41,771 bases of DNA from Nostoc flagelliforme FACHB-838 (GTDB taxonomy: Bacteria; Cyanobacteriota; Cyanobacteriia; Cyanobacteriales; Nostocaceae): the NCBI RefSeq assembly GCF_014698065.1, contig NZ_JACJSI010000060.1, forward strand, positions 1 through 41,771. The letters run 5' to 3'. Positions 7,899-16,549 of this stretch are shown piece after piece. The stretch's first letter is position 1, and every line of letters starts with the position of its first letter. The position numbers were made by a program, and so were the translations under genes. The notes beneath the pieces were generated by a model that saw nothing but the letters and a program-made list of their open reading frames with translations, was not told the origin of the DNA and did no database searches.

Positions 7899-9428
7899 CT
7901 AAGAAGCTGATTCTCTAGCTGTAGGTGAACCTATCTTTTTACTAGGAGATGCAGAAGAATCCTGTCCACTTGTCCGTAGTTTGGGCTTGGGAGAAGAGTG
8001 TCTTTCTTCACCATTGCTGCTATCTGATTTCCAGGCAGCACGGGGGCGATCGCTGGAAGATTCACGACGTTTGCCGAGTCTTGGTTTGGGAGCAGAGGAT
8101 TCCTCTTGGGGAATTTCTACATCTGAACTCAACCAAGCGGGACGAGTTTGATCGTAAGCGATTTGCAGTGCAGCTGCGGCGATCGCTTGAGCATCGTATT
8201 CTTCAATTAGTTCGCTAACAATCGGCAAGAATGAAGCCAAACGCTCACCTGTCAAAGCTTCCCTCACCTGTTCTTGCAATTTCAGAATGTGTCTTGCTTC
8301 AATCTGGGCGCGTGTAGGAATGGTCAACAGTTGCCAACTTTGGCGGTTATGACGTTCAAATGTTTGCTGCTTGCGTCGCTCAAATGGTTGTACTAAGGAA
8401 ATTGCTGTTCCTTCTTTTCCAGCACGACCAGTACGGCCAATGCGGTGGACGTAAGTTTCTACGCTATCGGGTAAGTCGAAGTTGATTACATGAGAGAGTT
8501 GATCGACATCTAATCCTCGTGCTGCAATATCAGTTGCTACCACCCAACGAACTTGACGGTTACGGAATCTGACTAATAACCGTTCCCGCGCTTGTTGGGA
8601 TAAGTCACCGTGGTATTCATCAACACTGTGACCAGCGCCTTGTAACTGACTGGTTAGTTCTGCGGCTGTGCGTCTGGTGCGGACAAAGATTAAAGCTGTT
8701 TCTGGATCTTCCATTTCCAGAATTGGCTGTAAAGCTTTAGCTTTTGTCCAGTGGCGGGGGATCAAGTAAGCTACTTGATTGATTTTGTTGGGAGCAGCTT
8801 TTGGCTGTTCAACGGTGACAGTTGCAGGCGATCGCAAGAACTTGTTTACCAACATCCGAATCGATGGTGGCATTGTTGCCGAGAATAAAGCTGTTTGGCG
8901 ATCTACGGGCGCTTGTGAGAGGATTTTGATCACATCGTCGATAAAGCCCATGCTCAACATTTCATCAGCTTCATCCAACACAAACCACTTCACTTGATCC
9001 AGCTTTAAACAGCCGCGATCGAGCAAATCGATCACCCGTCCGGGCGTGCCCACAACCATGTGAACGCCACGCTTTAGTTGTAACATTTGACGGTCAATTG
9101 ATTGACCACCGTAGATTGCTAATACCCGCAATCCTTCATTACCGATGAATTGCGCGATCGCATCGTGAACTTGCATTGCTAATTCACGAGTTGGTGTTAA
9201 CACTATGGCTTGCACGGCTCTTTGATTAATATCTAGCCGCTCTAAAATAGGCAGTGAAAATGCTGCGGTTTTGCCTGTTCCAGTTTGAGATTGACCTACC
9301 ACATCACGACCGGCTAGCAATTGGGGAATTGCTTGCACTTGAATATTAGTGGGTTCGGTAAAACCGATTTTTTCTAGTTGTTCGACACGCTCTTGGGAAA
9401 TGCCTAATTCTTGAAATGAAAGAGTCAT
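7899..9428 (-). CDS. crhR: DEAD-box ATP-dependent RNA helicase (CrhR-like)
   Basis: A 509-residue cytosolic RNA helicase. Motifs in order: Q motif (F5 to Q30), motif I SQTGTGKT (47-54), PTREL (79-83), TPGR (128-131), DEAD (152-155), SAT (183-185), then the second RecA domain with ARGLD and HRIGRTGR. After the core comes the segment LQEQVREALTGERLASFLP and EEYDAQAIAAAAL that I recall from Synechocystis CrhR, so I regard it as that orthologue group; these helicases unwind RNA secondary structure during redox and cold stress. The last ~70 residues are a basic, Ser/Pro/Arg-rich low-complexity tail likely to contact RNA. A roughly 260-bp repeat-bearing spacer upstream separates it from rimO; cold-type helicases of this group are often regulated through their leader, but I see no defined element here. 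Confidence 0.93.
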   Translation of the reverse strand: MTLSFQELGISQERVEQLEKIGFTEPTNIQVQAIPQLLAGRDVVGQSQTGTGKTAAFSLPILERLDINQRAVQAIVLTPTRELAMQVHDAIAQFIGNEGLRVLAIYGGQSIDRQMLQLKRGVHMVVGTPGRVIDLLDRGCLKLDQVKWFVLDEADEMLSMGFIDDVIKILSQAPVDRQTALFSATMPPSIRMLVNKFLRSPATVTVEQPKAAPNKINQVAYLIPRHWTKAKALQPILEMEDPETALIFVRTRRTAAELTSQLQGAGHSVDEYHGDLSQQARERLLVRFRNRQVRWVVATDIAARGLDVDQLSHVINFDLPDSVETYVHRIGRTGRAGKEGTAISLVQPFERRKQQTFERHNRQSWQLLTIPTRAQIEARHILKLQEQVREALTGERLASFLPIVSELIEEYDAQAIAAAALQIAYDQTRPAWLSSDVEIPQEESSAPKPRLGKRRESSSDRPRAAWKSDSSNGEERHSSPKPKLRTSGQDSSASPSKKIGSPTARESAS

Positions 9429-9463
9429 TAATTCGTCCTAAATTTTATCTAAGGATTTTTGGA

Positions 9464-9518
9464 TTAGTCATTTAGTCATTAGTTATTAGTCATTAGTCAT
9501 TAGTCATTAGTCATTAGT
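9464..9518. repeat. STRR array of TAGTCAT heptamers
   Basis: Seven or so tandem TAGTCAT units, the first ones slightly degenerate, lie in the spacer upstream of the helicase gene. This is the longest such array in the window and ends directly at a palindromic element (9526-9577). Confidence 0.8.
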
Positions 9519-9525
9519 GAGCCTA

Positions 9526-9577
9526 GGGCGGTAGCGAGGCCTCAAATCTTGGAGAGGCTATGCCAACAAGTCCGCCC
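9526..9577. repeat. Palindromic dispersed element in helicase/rimO spacer
   Basis: The outer stem is GGGCGG (9526-9531) with CCGCCC (9572-9577); inside is a second stem GCCTC (9539-9543) with GAGGC (9554-9558). Its design, a 6-bp closing stem with an internal hairpin, resembles the elements at 11633-11716 and 12707-12747, although the sequence differs. Confidence 0.5.
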
Positions 9578-9692
9578 GCATTTCAGGTAAACCCTCATGA
9601 AAACTGCCATTAATGCAGCATTGACCTTAGTATAAGGATGAATTTGTAAGGGTCATTTAACAAAAGACAAAGAACAAAAGACAAATGACAAC

Positions 9693-11012
9693 TTAGTTAT
9701 TGACTACTTGACCATAGAGGTCGTATGTATCAGCGTGGTGAATCGCTATTGGCACGATGGTTCCTAATTTTGCCTGGCCTTTGACATACACCAGACCATC
9801 AACCTCTGGGGAAAATCTACCTGAACGACCTATTAGTTCACCACTTTCAGGATTTTCTTGCTCAATCAGGACATCAACTATTTTGCCTACTTCCTGTTGA
9901 TTTTTCTTTTGAGAAATCGGTTGCTGGAGTTCCATCAGTTGGTATCGGCGATCGTCCATCACCTCTTGGGGCAACTGATTTGGTAGCTTATAAGCTGGGG
10001 TTCCTTCCTCAGAGGAAAAGGTGAAGACGCCAACATGATCGAATTCATGTCGCCCAACGAACTCTAGTAGATGCTCAAAATGCTCGCTTGTTTCTCCTGG
10101 GAAACCAACAATAAATGTTGTCCGCAGTACGGCTGTTGGTAGCGCCGTTTTGATGCGATCTATAATCCCATCATTTACCTGTCCTTGCCAAGGACGGTTC
10201 ATGGCGCGGAGAATTTCTGGATGAGAATGTTGCAAGGGCAAATCCAGATAAGGCAAGACGTTTGGTGTTTCTTGGATCGCCGCGATCACATCTGGGGTCA
10301 GTCCCGTGGGATAAGCGTAGTGCATTCTAATCCACGGTATATCTACTTTCCCCAAAGCGCGAAGTAATTCGGCTAATTTTGGCTTACCGTAAATATCCAA
10401 ACCGTAATTAGTGGTGATTTGGGAAATTAGAATAATTTCCTTTACCCCTTGACTAACTAACTGCTCGGCTTCGCCGACTATAGATTCAATAGTACGCGAT
10501 CGCTGGTTCCCTCGAAGATGAGGAATTATACAAAATGCACAACGATAATCACATCCTTCTGCAACCCGCAGGTAAGCTACGCCCTCGGTTGTAGTGCGAT
10601 AGCGCGGTGTAGTTTCATCGGCAATATAGGTTGGCTCAATACTAACCTGTTTAACCCGCTCACCTTGTTCTACACGCTCAATTACATTTACAATTTTGTG
10701 ATAATCGCCTGTACCCACCACTGCAACTGCTTCGGGCAACTCCTCCAAAAGTTGTTCTTGGAAGTGTTGCGCCATACAGCCAGTGATGACGATTTTTTTG
10801 TTTGCCTCTGCCAGTTCTACCAAAGTTCTGACAGATTCTTGCCGGGCTGCTTCAATAAAACTACAAGTATTAACAATAACGTAATCTGCTAACTCTTCAT
10901 TTGTATCTACACCGTAGCCTGCTTCTACGAGCATTCCCAGCATGTGTTCTGTATCAATTCGATTTTTCTCGCAGCCCAGGTGAGAAATGGCAATTGTTGG
11001 CTTGTCACCCAT
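9693..11012 (-). CDS. rimO: Ribosomal protein S12 methylthiotransferase RimO
   Basis: A 439-residue radical-SAM enzyme that adds a methylthio group to a conserved Asp of ribosomal protein uS12. The N-terminal MTTase domain carries its three cluster cysteines (C14 in HLGCEKNRID, C50 in VNTCSF, C79 in TGCMAQ). The radical-SAM C-x3-C-x2-C is C154, C158, C161 (EGCDYRCAFC), and a TRAM domain follows at the C-terminus (GKIVDVLIEQENPESGELIGR, split around residue 390). The IDTEHM context and ISHLGCEKN separate it from MiaB. Start and length are standard. It is on the same strand as the helicase downstream, but the 264-bp spacer argues against tight coupling. A dyad at 11104-11124 lies about 95 bp upstream. 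Confidence 0.95.
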   Translation of the reverse strand: MGDKPTIAISHLGCEKNRIDTEHMLGMLVEAGYGVDTNEELADYVIVNTCSFIEAARQESVRTLVELAEANKKIVITGCMAQHFQEQLLEELPEAVAVVGTGDYHKIVNVIERVEQGERVKQVSIEPTYIADETTPRYRTTTEGVAYLRVAEGCDYRCAFCIIPHLRGNQRSRTIESIVGEAEQLVSQGVKEIILISQITTNYGLDIYGKPKLAELLRALGKVDIPWIRMHYAYPTGLTPDVIAAIQETPNVLPYLDLPLQHSHPEILRAMNRPWQGQVNDGIIDRIKTALPTAVLRTTFIVGFPGETSEHFEHLLEFVGRHEFDHVGVFTFSSEEGTPAYKLPNQLPQEVMDDRRYQLMELQQPISQKKNQQEVGKIVDVLIEQENPESGELIGRSGRFSPEVDGLVYVKGQAKLGTIVPIAIHHADTYDLYGQVVNN

Positions 11013-11103
11013 ATTTGAAAAATATCTTCATTTTTTTTCTTGTAGTCAAACATTCCAGCGCTAATTTCGCTTTTTTCCTAATCACTATCCTTCTAATAAC
11101 AGT

Positions 11104-11124
11104 ACAGTGGCAAATTTCCACTGT
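11104..11124. promoter_or_regulatory. Inverted repeat upstream of rimO
   Basis: ACAGTGG (11104-11110) and CCACTGT (11118-11124) form a perfect 7-bp dyad with a 7-bp AT-rich centre, the geometry of a dimeric regulator site. It is about 92 bp upstream of the rimO start. No known cyanobacterial operator consensus is matched. Confidence 0.35.
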
Positions 11125-11632
11125 CAGCAACTGTCCGTGGACTTATGACCCTATTAATAATAAAAATAGAGGTCATGTTATGATATTTTTATCAATCTGT
11201 TCCCCAGGGTAAATTGAAGTGTCTTTGGGTACATTTGACACTTGTAATGTTTTTTAACAATTCGCTTATTGGTATTTTACATTACCGCAGCGTGTGCGTT
11301 GTTAACCTACCCATCGGGAAGCCGCCCAAAGGGCTTGTTGTGAGAAGTCGCTACCCTCAGGGAAATCGACGAAAGCGACTACGCCTATAAAGCAGTAATG
11401 CTACCCTGGCCATTGGCAAGTCCTACGACTGTGCGCGGACAAGATGCCTAAACCACGGAAAGCTGCCTTGCGTCTAGTGAGTGGCAAACTCCTCTTGTAG
11501 CCAGATTTTATCTTAACATATCTTATGGGAGGTTTCACGCCAATTTCCATCTAAGGAAGGAGGCAGTAAACCGACTATCATAAAACACATTTGACTAGTT
11601 AATGAAAAGTCAAGAGTCAAGGGTCAAGGGGA

Positions 11633-11716
11633 GCCAGTCATGTGCGGGGTTCCCCCGTTGAAGAGCCACCCCCATATAGAGGTTTCCTCTGTTCAGGGGA
11701 GTGGTGTTGAACTGGC
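11633..11716. repeat. Multi-stem (four-way-junction-like) dispersed element before btpA
   Basis: The closing stem is GCCAGT (11633-11638) with ACTGGC (11711-11716). Inside are a first arm CGGGG (11645-11649)/CCCCG (11653-11657), and a second arm CCAC-CCCC (11666-11673)/GGGG-A-GTGG (11696-11704) capped by AGAGG (11678-11682)/CCTCT (11686-11690). The nested complementarity is too extensive for chance. It resembles palindromic spacer repeats widespread in Nostocales. Confidence 0.65.
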
Positions 11717-11769
11717 GTTCAATAGTCAAAAAATTCTGGACTCTGGACTCCGCAAGGCGGATTAAAGAC

Positions 11770-12618
11770 GTGGACTTATATCAGATATTTAAAACTCGCT
11801 CACCAATTATTGGCGTGGTTCACCTGCTACCACTGCCTACCTCACCCCGTTGGGGAGGTAGTTTAAAAGCGGTGATTGATCGTGCCGAACAAGAAGCCGC
11901 AGCCCTAGCAAGTGGAGGGGTTAATGGTCTAATTGTAGAGAATTTTTTCGACGCGCCATTTACCAAAAACCAAGTCGATCCAGTGGTTGTGAGTGCCATG
12001 ACCATTGTGGTGCAGCGGATACAGAATTTGGTGACTTTGCCAATAGGGTTAAATGTTTTGCGAAACGATGCCAAAAGCGCAATGGCGATCGCTAGCTGTG
12101 TACACGCGCAATTTATCCGCGTTAACGTCCTCACAGGCGTGATGGCAACCGACCAAGGATTAATTGAGGGAGAAGCCCATCAACTACTCCGCTATCGACG
12201 GGAGTTGGGTTGTGATGTTAAAATCCTGGCCGATGTGTTGGTGAAACACGCCCGTCCTTTGAGTTCTCCAAATCTCACAGTCGCTGTGAAAGACACCATT
12301 GAAAGGGGTTTAGCAGACGGAGTAATTTTGTCAGGCTGGGCTACTGGTAGTCCTCCTAACTTAGAAGATTTGGAACTAGCTTGTGGTGCAGCAAATGGCA
12401 CACCAGTATTTATCGGTAGTGGGGCTAATTGGGAAAATATTGATACATTGATGCAAGCAGCAGATGGTGTAATAGTTTCCAGTTCCCTGAAACGTCACGG
12501 ACGCATTGAGCAACCAATTGACCCAATTCGCGTCAGTCAATTTGTGGAAGCTTCCCGTCGCAATTGGAACTCCAAAGGTGAAAGCAAATCAGCAAAACAA
12601 GTGAAGTTACATTCTTAA
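11770..12618 (+). CDS. btpA: Photosystem I biogenesis protein BtpA
   Basis: A 282-residue TIM-barrel-like BtpA-family protein needed in Synechocystis for stable photosystem I reaction-centre proteins, acting peripherally at the thylakoid. Recognisable segments are SPIIGVVHLLPLPTSPRWGG near the N-terminus, GVNGLIVENFFDAPF, LPIGLNVLRND, and PVFIGSGANWENI near the end. I place the start at GTG 11770 (reading MDLYQIFKT), the usual N-terminus and length of the family, with GGCGG about 10 nt upstream. An upstream GTG at 11701 would add 23 residues encoded by repeat-like spacer next to the palindromic element, which I consider non-coding. The next gene, 160 bp downstream, is the VKOR fusion, also linked to thylakoid biogenesis. 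Confidence 0.93.
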   Translation: MDLYQIFKTRSPIIGVVHLLPLPTSPRWGGSLKAVIDRAEQEAAALASGGVNGLIVENFFDAPFTKNQVDPVVVSAMTIVVQRIQNLVTLPIGLNVLRNDAKSAMAIASCVHAQFIRVNVLTGVMATDQGLIEGEAHQLLRYRRELGCDVKILADVLVKHARPLSSPNLTVAVKDTIERGLADGVILSGWATGSPPNLEDLELACGAANGTPVFIGSGANWENIDTLMQAADGVIVSSSLKRHGRIEQPIDPIRVSQFVEASRRNWNSKGESKSAKQVKLHS

Positions 12619-12672
12619 TTGGGGAATGGGGCATGGGACATGGGGATAAATAAATATAAATAATTAATAATT

Positions 12673-12700
12673 AATGCCCAATGCCCAATGCCCAATGCCC
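12673..12700. repeat. Four tandem AATGCCC heptamers
   Basis: Four perfect copies of AATGCCC lie between btpA and the VKOR gene and run into the palindromic element at 12707-12747. The same unit precedes the TIGR03279 gene (22529-22556) in degenerate form. Confidence 0.85.
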
Positions 12701-12706
12701 AATGAT

Positions 12707-12747
12707 GGCAGTTGCTCCACTTGGAGAGACCCCAAGACCGCACTGCC
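12707..12747. repeat. Small palindromic dispersed element
   Basis: The closing stem is GGCAGT (12707-12712) with ACTGCC (12742-12747), and an inner stem is CTTGG (12720-12724) with CCAAG (12732-12736). The closing stem differs from that of the 11633-11716 element (GCCAGT/ACTGGC) only by C/G exchanges, suggesting one family with compensatory changes. It ends about 30 bp before the VKOR start codon. Confidence 0.55.
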
Positions 12748-12777
12748 TCCCCAATGCCCATTAACCAATAACAATTT

Positions 12778-13761
12778 ATGATTCGCCGCCGTTCTACTCC
12801 TTGGATTCATAAATGGTCACGTCCATTGATTGCCGCGATCGCTGGATGTGGTGCCCTGATAACAGGTTATCTCACCATAGAAAAGTTAACCGGAGGCAGT
12901 GCCGCTTGCTTGGCACAGGCTGGTGCTAAGGGCTGTAATGATGTGCTTTCCAGTCCTTGGGCAACGGTTTTTGGTCAGCCATTAGCTTTATTTGGGTTTT
13001 TGGCATACACCAGTATGGTTGTATTTGCTTTGGCTCCCTTGGTATTGAAATCAGGAGAAAATAATAGCCGCAAACAATTGGAAAATTGGACGTGGTTCCT
13101 GCTGCTGGCGGGTGCGATCGCTATGTCTGTTTTTAGCGGCTACTTGATGTACGTGCTGACATCTCAAATCAAAGCTATTTGTCTATACTGTATCGGTTCA
13201 GCTTTATTCTCCCTCAGCCTGTTGGTACTAACGATTATCGGTCGGACTTGGGAGGATATTGGACAAATCTTTTTTACCGCCATCATTGTCGGCATGGTAA
13301 CGCTGATTGGTACTTTAGGTGTCTATGCTGGCGTGAATCAATCAAATGTTACACCTGGAACTCCTGGACAACCTACAAAAATTACCTTTACTCCCAAAGA
13401 AAACCCTAACCCAGCGTTCGGTTGGGAAGTTACCACTACTTCTGGTGAGGCAGAAATAGCTTTAGCACAGCATCTGGCAAAAGTAGGCGCAAAGGAATAT
13501 AGTGCTTACTGGTGTCCTCACTGCCATGAACAAAAGCTGCTTTTTGGTAAAGAAGCTGAGGAAATAATCAATAATGATATTAAGGTAGAGTGCGCTCCCG
13601 AGGGATTCAAAGCTCAAACAGAACTGTGTAAAGCCGCGAAAATTGAAGGCTTCCCCACTTGGATCATCAATGGTATAAGCTATAGCGGAGTTCAGAACTT
13701 GGAGGAACTAGCGAAAGTTTCTGGTTACACAGGCCCTCGAAACTTCAAGTATTTTAGGTAA
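12778..13761 (+). CDS. Vitamin K epoxide reductase (VKOR) fused to a thioredoxin-like domain
   Basis: A 327-residue disulfide-forming membrane enzyme, the bacterial/cyanobacterial counterpart of DsbB plus DsbA in one chain. The VKOR domain (about 10-180) has four to five membrane helices, a loop cysteine pair C44 and C53, and the quinone-side active site C135-x-x-C138 (ICLYC). A linker leads to a lumen-facing thioredoxin-like domain with W-C246-P-H-C249 and further cysteines in VECAPEG and TELCKAA. It passes electrons from folding proteins to quinone; in cyanobacteria it is linked to photosystem assembly and redox homeostasis. The ATG at 12778 is the only sensible start. It follows btpA in the same direction after a 160-bp repeat spacer and is closed by a hairpin terminator. 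Confidence 0.93.
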   Translation: MIRRRSTPWIHKWSRPLIAAIAGCGALITGYLTIEKLTGGSAACLAQAGAKGCNDVLSSPWATVFGQPLALFGFLAYTSMVVFALAPLVLKSGENNSRKQLENWTWFLLLAGAIAMSVFSGYLMYVLTSQIKAICLYCIGSALFSLSLLVLTIIGRTWEDIGQIFFTAIIVGMVTLIGTLGVYAGVNQSNVTPGTPGQPTKITFTPKENPNPAFGWEVTTTSGEAEIALAQHLAKVGAKEYSAYWCPHCHEQKLLFGKEAEEIINNDIKVECAPEGFKAQTELCKAAKIEGFPTWIINGISYSGVQNLEELAKVSGYTGPRNFKYFR

Positions 13762-13795
13762 ATACACTGTCCTTCAGTAATTCTCACTCCATAGT

Positions 13796-13847
13796 CAACT
13801 GGATGCATACAGTAAAAGCTGTTTCCAGTTGGCTATTTTGTTTTTGG
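13796..13847 (+). terminator. Rho-independent terminator after the VKOR gene
   Basis: CAACTGGA (13796-13803) pairs with TCCAGTTG (13824-13831); the loop has a minor ACAG/CTGT stem; the hairpin is followed by GCTATTTTGTTTTTGG. It lies 34 bp after the stop codon. Confidence 0.7.
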
Positions 13848-14338
13848 TAATAGATAATAAGTGTTGTCCAATACCCTATTACCAATTTTCTGCGGCTTTT
13901 ATCCGCAAAAATCTTAACCTAAAGGAAATTATTTAAGTAGATTGACTCTGGTATACTTTCTACTTTTATTTCCTGTTGTAGTACTTGTTACCCATCTTAA
14001 TATGTAATCATGTAAGCATTGACTTAAAGCTCTATCTGTTGGAAGTTATCGTAATTCTCAGTAAAATATCTAATTGATCATAAATGTGCGAGTTTAATTG
14101 AGTAAGCTTTACCTAACAAGGTTTTGAGCATTAAATTCACTTAACTCACTTTCAGCAATAATGTTTATTCAGATAATTGGTCTCAATATATGGTGATGCA
14201 TTACAAATACTACGATGTCTTGAAGAACCTTACTGAGTTGAAAAAACTTTTGGAAACTCTATTTTGCTCCCACTTGAGCTATGTTAGTCCGATAGTTAAT
14301 AGCTATTGGAAATAGAGAATATTTCTGCCTACTAGGTA
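13848..14338. other. 491-bp spacer before the diguanylate cyclase; nothing recognised
   Basis: AT-rich with no coding frame and no strong inverted repeat. It must hold the promoter of the CHASE2-GGDEF gene, but I cannot pick a box with confidence. Confidence 0.4.
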
Positions 14339-16549
14339 ATGGAAATGAATCAGTTGCTAGGCAAGCGTTTTGTGAAGTTAATTTTTGGACTGAAACAATC
14401 GCTTAGTCGAGGACACAGAGAATTGGTTACTGCCGCCAGCGTTGCAGTCTGCGTTCTGTTTTTGCACTCCATTGGATTATTGCAATCTTTGGAGTTGCCA
14501 GCTTTGGATCAATTTTTTCGCTTACGTCCAAATGAACCGCCAGAACAGCGTATTACGATCGTAGTAATTGATGAGACTTATTTAGACGAAGTAGGTTCAT
14601 GGCCGATTCCAGATGCGAAGATTGCTCAGTTGTTGCAAAAATTAAATATCCACAAACCCCGTGCTATTGGCTTAGATATCTACAGAAATTTATCAGTAGA
14701 GCCGGGTAATCAAGAACTCCGTAATACTTATAAGTCAATACCCAACCTAATTGGTATTGAACTACTAGCAAATGATAAAAACAAAAACTTTAGTGTTTTG
14801 CCTCCACTAGGACTGAATCAGAATCAAGTGGGCTTTAACAACGTGCTGTATGATATTGACGGTAAAGTACGTCGCAGTTTGTTGTATTGGCACGTTAAAA
14901 ATCAAGTACACGAAAGTTTTGCCCTGAAGCTGGCTTTATTGTATTTAAAGCCAAAGGGGATTACTCCCGCTAAAGCAAAAAGCAACCCTGAGTATTTGCA
15001 ATTGGGTAAGGCAACATTTGCTCGTTTTGAGCCTAATGATGGTGCTTATGTAGGCGCTGATGCTAGAGGCTACCAAATTTTAGCCAATTTTCCCAAACCC
15101 CAATGTCAAAGTTTATCTAGAGAATTTTGTAGTTTTACTCAGGTATCGATAAAAGATGTATTGACAGGTAAAGTTAAAGAAAACTTGATCAAAGATCGGA
15201 TTATACTTATTGGTTCTACTGCACCCAGTCTCCAAGATTTTGTATTTATTCCCTACTCCAGCAGTGTAATGGGTACGGCAAAGCCTGTACCTGGTATTGA
15301 ACTGCAAGCTTATTTTATTAGTGAGTTAATCTCTGCTGCTGTTGATGGACGACCATTACTCAAAGTCTGGTCTGACTTGGTGGAATACTTGTGGATTTTT
15401 GTCTGGTCTTATTTGGGAGCCATGATGACATGGCGAATACAAAACGCATCTAGGAGCCTTCTCGGTATTCTAGTTTCTTCCTTTGTATTAACCCTGAGTG
15501 CATACTTTGCTTTCTTATACGGTTGGTGGATACCGCTTATTCCCTCACTGTTGAGCTTTGGCATTTCAGCTATTTGGATGACCAGTCATATTGCCCACAT
15601 GCAGCAAGAGTGGAAACGTTCTAAGGAATTTTTGTATCACGTAATCAACACGATTCCTGATCCCATTTTTGTGAAAAATGAACTGCATCAGTGGATTGTT
15701 TTAAATGAGGCGTATTGTCAATTTATCGGTTATCCGAATAAGTTTTTAATTGAAAAGTCAGACTATGACTTTTTCCCTAAACATGAAGCTGATGTGTTTC
15801 GCCAACAGGATGATCTGGTTTTTCTGACTCAGCAATCCCAGGAACATGAAGAAGAATTTACAAATGCCGATGGACAAACTTATAAAATTGCCACTAAGCG
15901 ATCGCTCCATAAAGACTCAGCTGGCAATTTCTTTTTAGTTGGCGTTATCCGAGATATTACTAAGCGAAAGCTGATGGAAGAACAGCTTAAGCGAACTGCT
16001 GCTGAACTATTCCGTTCTAACAATGAATTAAAACTCAAAGAAAACCACTTGCGTTATTTAGCGTATCACGATCCCCTGACGGGTTTATCCAATCGCAAAT
16101 TTTTTGCTGAACAACTTAACGAGTCGTTACATTGGGCGCAACATAACAATTTGTTACTGGGACTGCTGTTTATTGATCTAGATGGCTTTAAGCAAGTCAA
16201 TGATACTCTAGGGCACGAGACGGGCGATCGCCTGCTAAGGACTGTCGCTGAAAGACTTAGCAACTCTTTACGTGCTAGTGACACAGTTTCTCGTTTAGGT
16301 GGCGATGAATTTACCATAATTTTACGGGCAATTCCTAATGTCCAAATAGCTGCTAAAGTAGCTGAAAAAATTTTAAGCAGTATTACCAAGCCAATTGTTT
16401 TGGACGGCTATGCAATCCGAATCTCTGCCAGTATTGGCATTAGTGTTTATCCTTACAATAGCCAAGACTGTGAAACCTTGATGAAACAAGCAGATGCAGC
16501 AATGTATCGCGCTAAGCACCTGGGTAAAAATCGCTACGAGTTTGCTTAA
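14339..16549 (+). CDS. Membrane diguanylate cyclase: CHASE2-PAS-GGDEF
   Basis: A 736-residue sensor enzyme. Order: one membrane helix (about 27-50), extracytoplasmic CHASE2 domain (about 50-330; DQFFRLRPNEPPEQRITIVVIDE and GLDIYRN are typical, split around residue 60), three membrane helices (about 345-420), a PAS domain (about 435-545; IPDPIFVKN, ending FLVGVIRDITKRK), a short coiled coil, then GGDEF (about 575-736; HDPLTGLSNR, LFIDLDGFKQVNDTLGH). The active-site loop GGDEF (654-658) is canonical and the allosteric product site R645-A-S-D648 lies five residues before it, so synthesis of c-di-GMP with feedback inhibition is expected. CHASE2 senses an unknown external cue. There are two near starts (ATG 14339 and ATG 14345). 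It is monocistronic. A potential degrading partner is the receiver-EAL protein at 31298. Confidence 0.95.
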   Translation: MEMNQLLGKRFVKLIFGLKQSLSRGHRELVTAASVAVCVLFLHSIGLLQSLELPALDQFFRLRPNEPPEQRITIVVIDETYLDEVGSWPIPDAKIAQLLQKLNIHKPRAIGLDIYRNLSVEPGNQELRNTYKSIPNLIGIELLANDKNKNFSVLPPLGLNQNQVGFNNVLYDIDGKVRRSLLYWHVKNQVHESFALKLALLYLKPKGITPAKAKSNPEYLQLGKATFARFEPNDGAYVGADARGYQILANFPKPQCQSLSREFCSFTQVSIKDVLTGKVKENLIKDRIILIGSTAPSLQDFVFIPYSSSVMGTAKPVPGIELQAYFISELISAAVDGRPLLKVWSDLVEYLWIFVWSYLGAMMTWRIQNASRSLLGILVSSFVLTLSAYFAFLYGWWIPLIPSLLSFGISAIWMTSHIAHMQQEWKRSKEFLYHVINTIPDPIFVKNELHQWIVLNEAYCQFIGYPNKFLIEKSDYDFFPKHEADVFRQQDDLVFLTQQSQEHEEEFTNADGQTYKIATKRSLHKDSAGNFFLVGVIRDITKRKLMEEQLKRTAAELFRSNNELKLKENHLRYLAYHDPLTGLSNRKFFAEQLNESLHWAQHNNLLLGLLFIDLDGFKQVNDTLGHETGDRLLRTVAERLSNSLRASDTVSRLGGDEFTIILRAIPNVQIAAKVAEKILSSITKPIVLDGYAIRISASIGISVYPYNSQDCETLMKQADAAMYRAKHLGKNRYEFA

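Larger units (their letters stand above)
11013..11769. other. 757-bp divergent spacer rich in palindromic dispersed repeats
   Basis: No gene found between rimO (minus) and btpA (plus). Contents: an inverted repeat at 11104-11124; a repeat cluster at 11296-11400 that includes AAGCC-g-CCC/GGG-CTT and a perfect stem AGTCGC (11346-11351) with GCGACT (11375-11380); a weakly structured stretch 11400-11630; and the multi-stem element at 11633-11716. The GC-rich blocks contrast with the AT-rich neighbourhood and look like mobile or dispersed repeats typical of Nostoc spacers. Confidence 0.6.

Noticed and set aside
9464..9518. Regular 7-bp repeats considered as a CRISPR array
   Set aside because: Units are contiguous heptamers without spacers; these are STRR sequences.
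10518..10892. 124-codon plus-strand frame opposite rimO
   Set aside because: Fully inside rimO, Cys/Asn-rich composition with no domain; a shadow of the real gene.
11400..11630. tRNA, tmRNA or group II intron fragment in the GC-rich spacer
   Set aside because: No TTCGA-type T-loop, no domain V-like hairpin and no acceptor stem could be built; treated as dispersed repeats.
11701..11769. Extended N-terminus of BtpA from GTG 11701
   Set aside because: The extra 23 codons overlap the end of the palindromic element and contain CTGGACTCTGGACTC repeats; the family starts at the MDLYQIFKT position.
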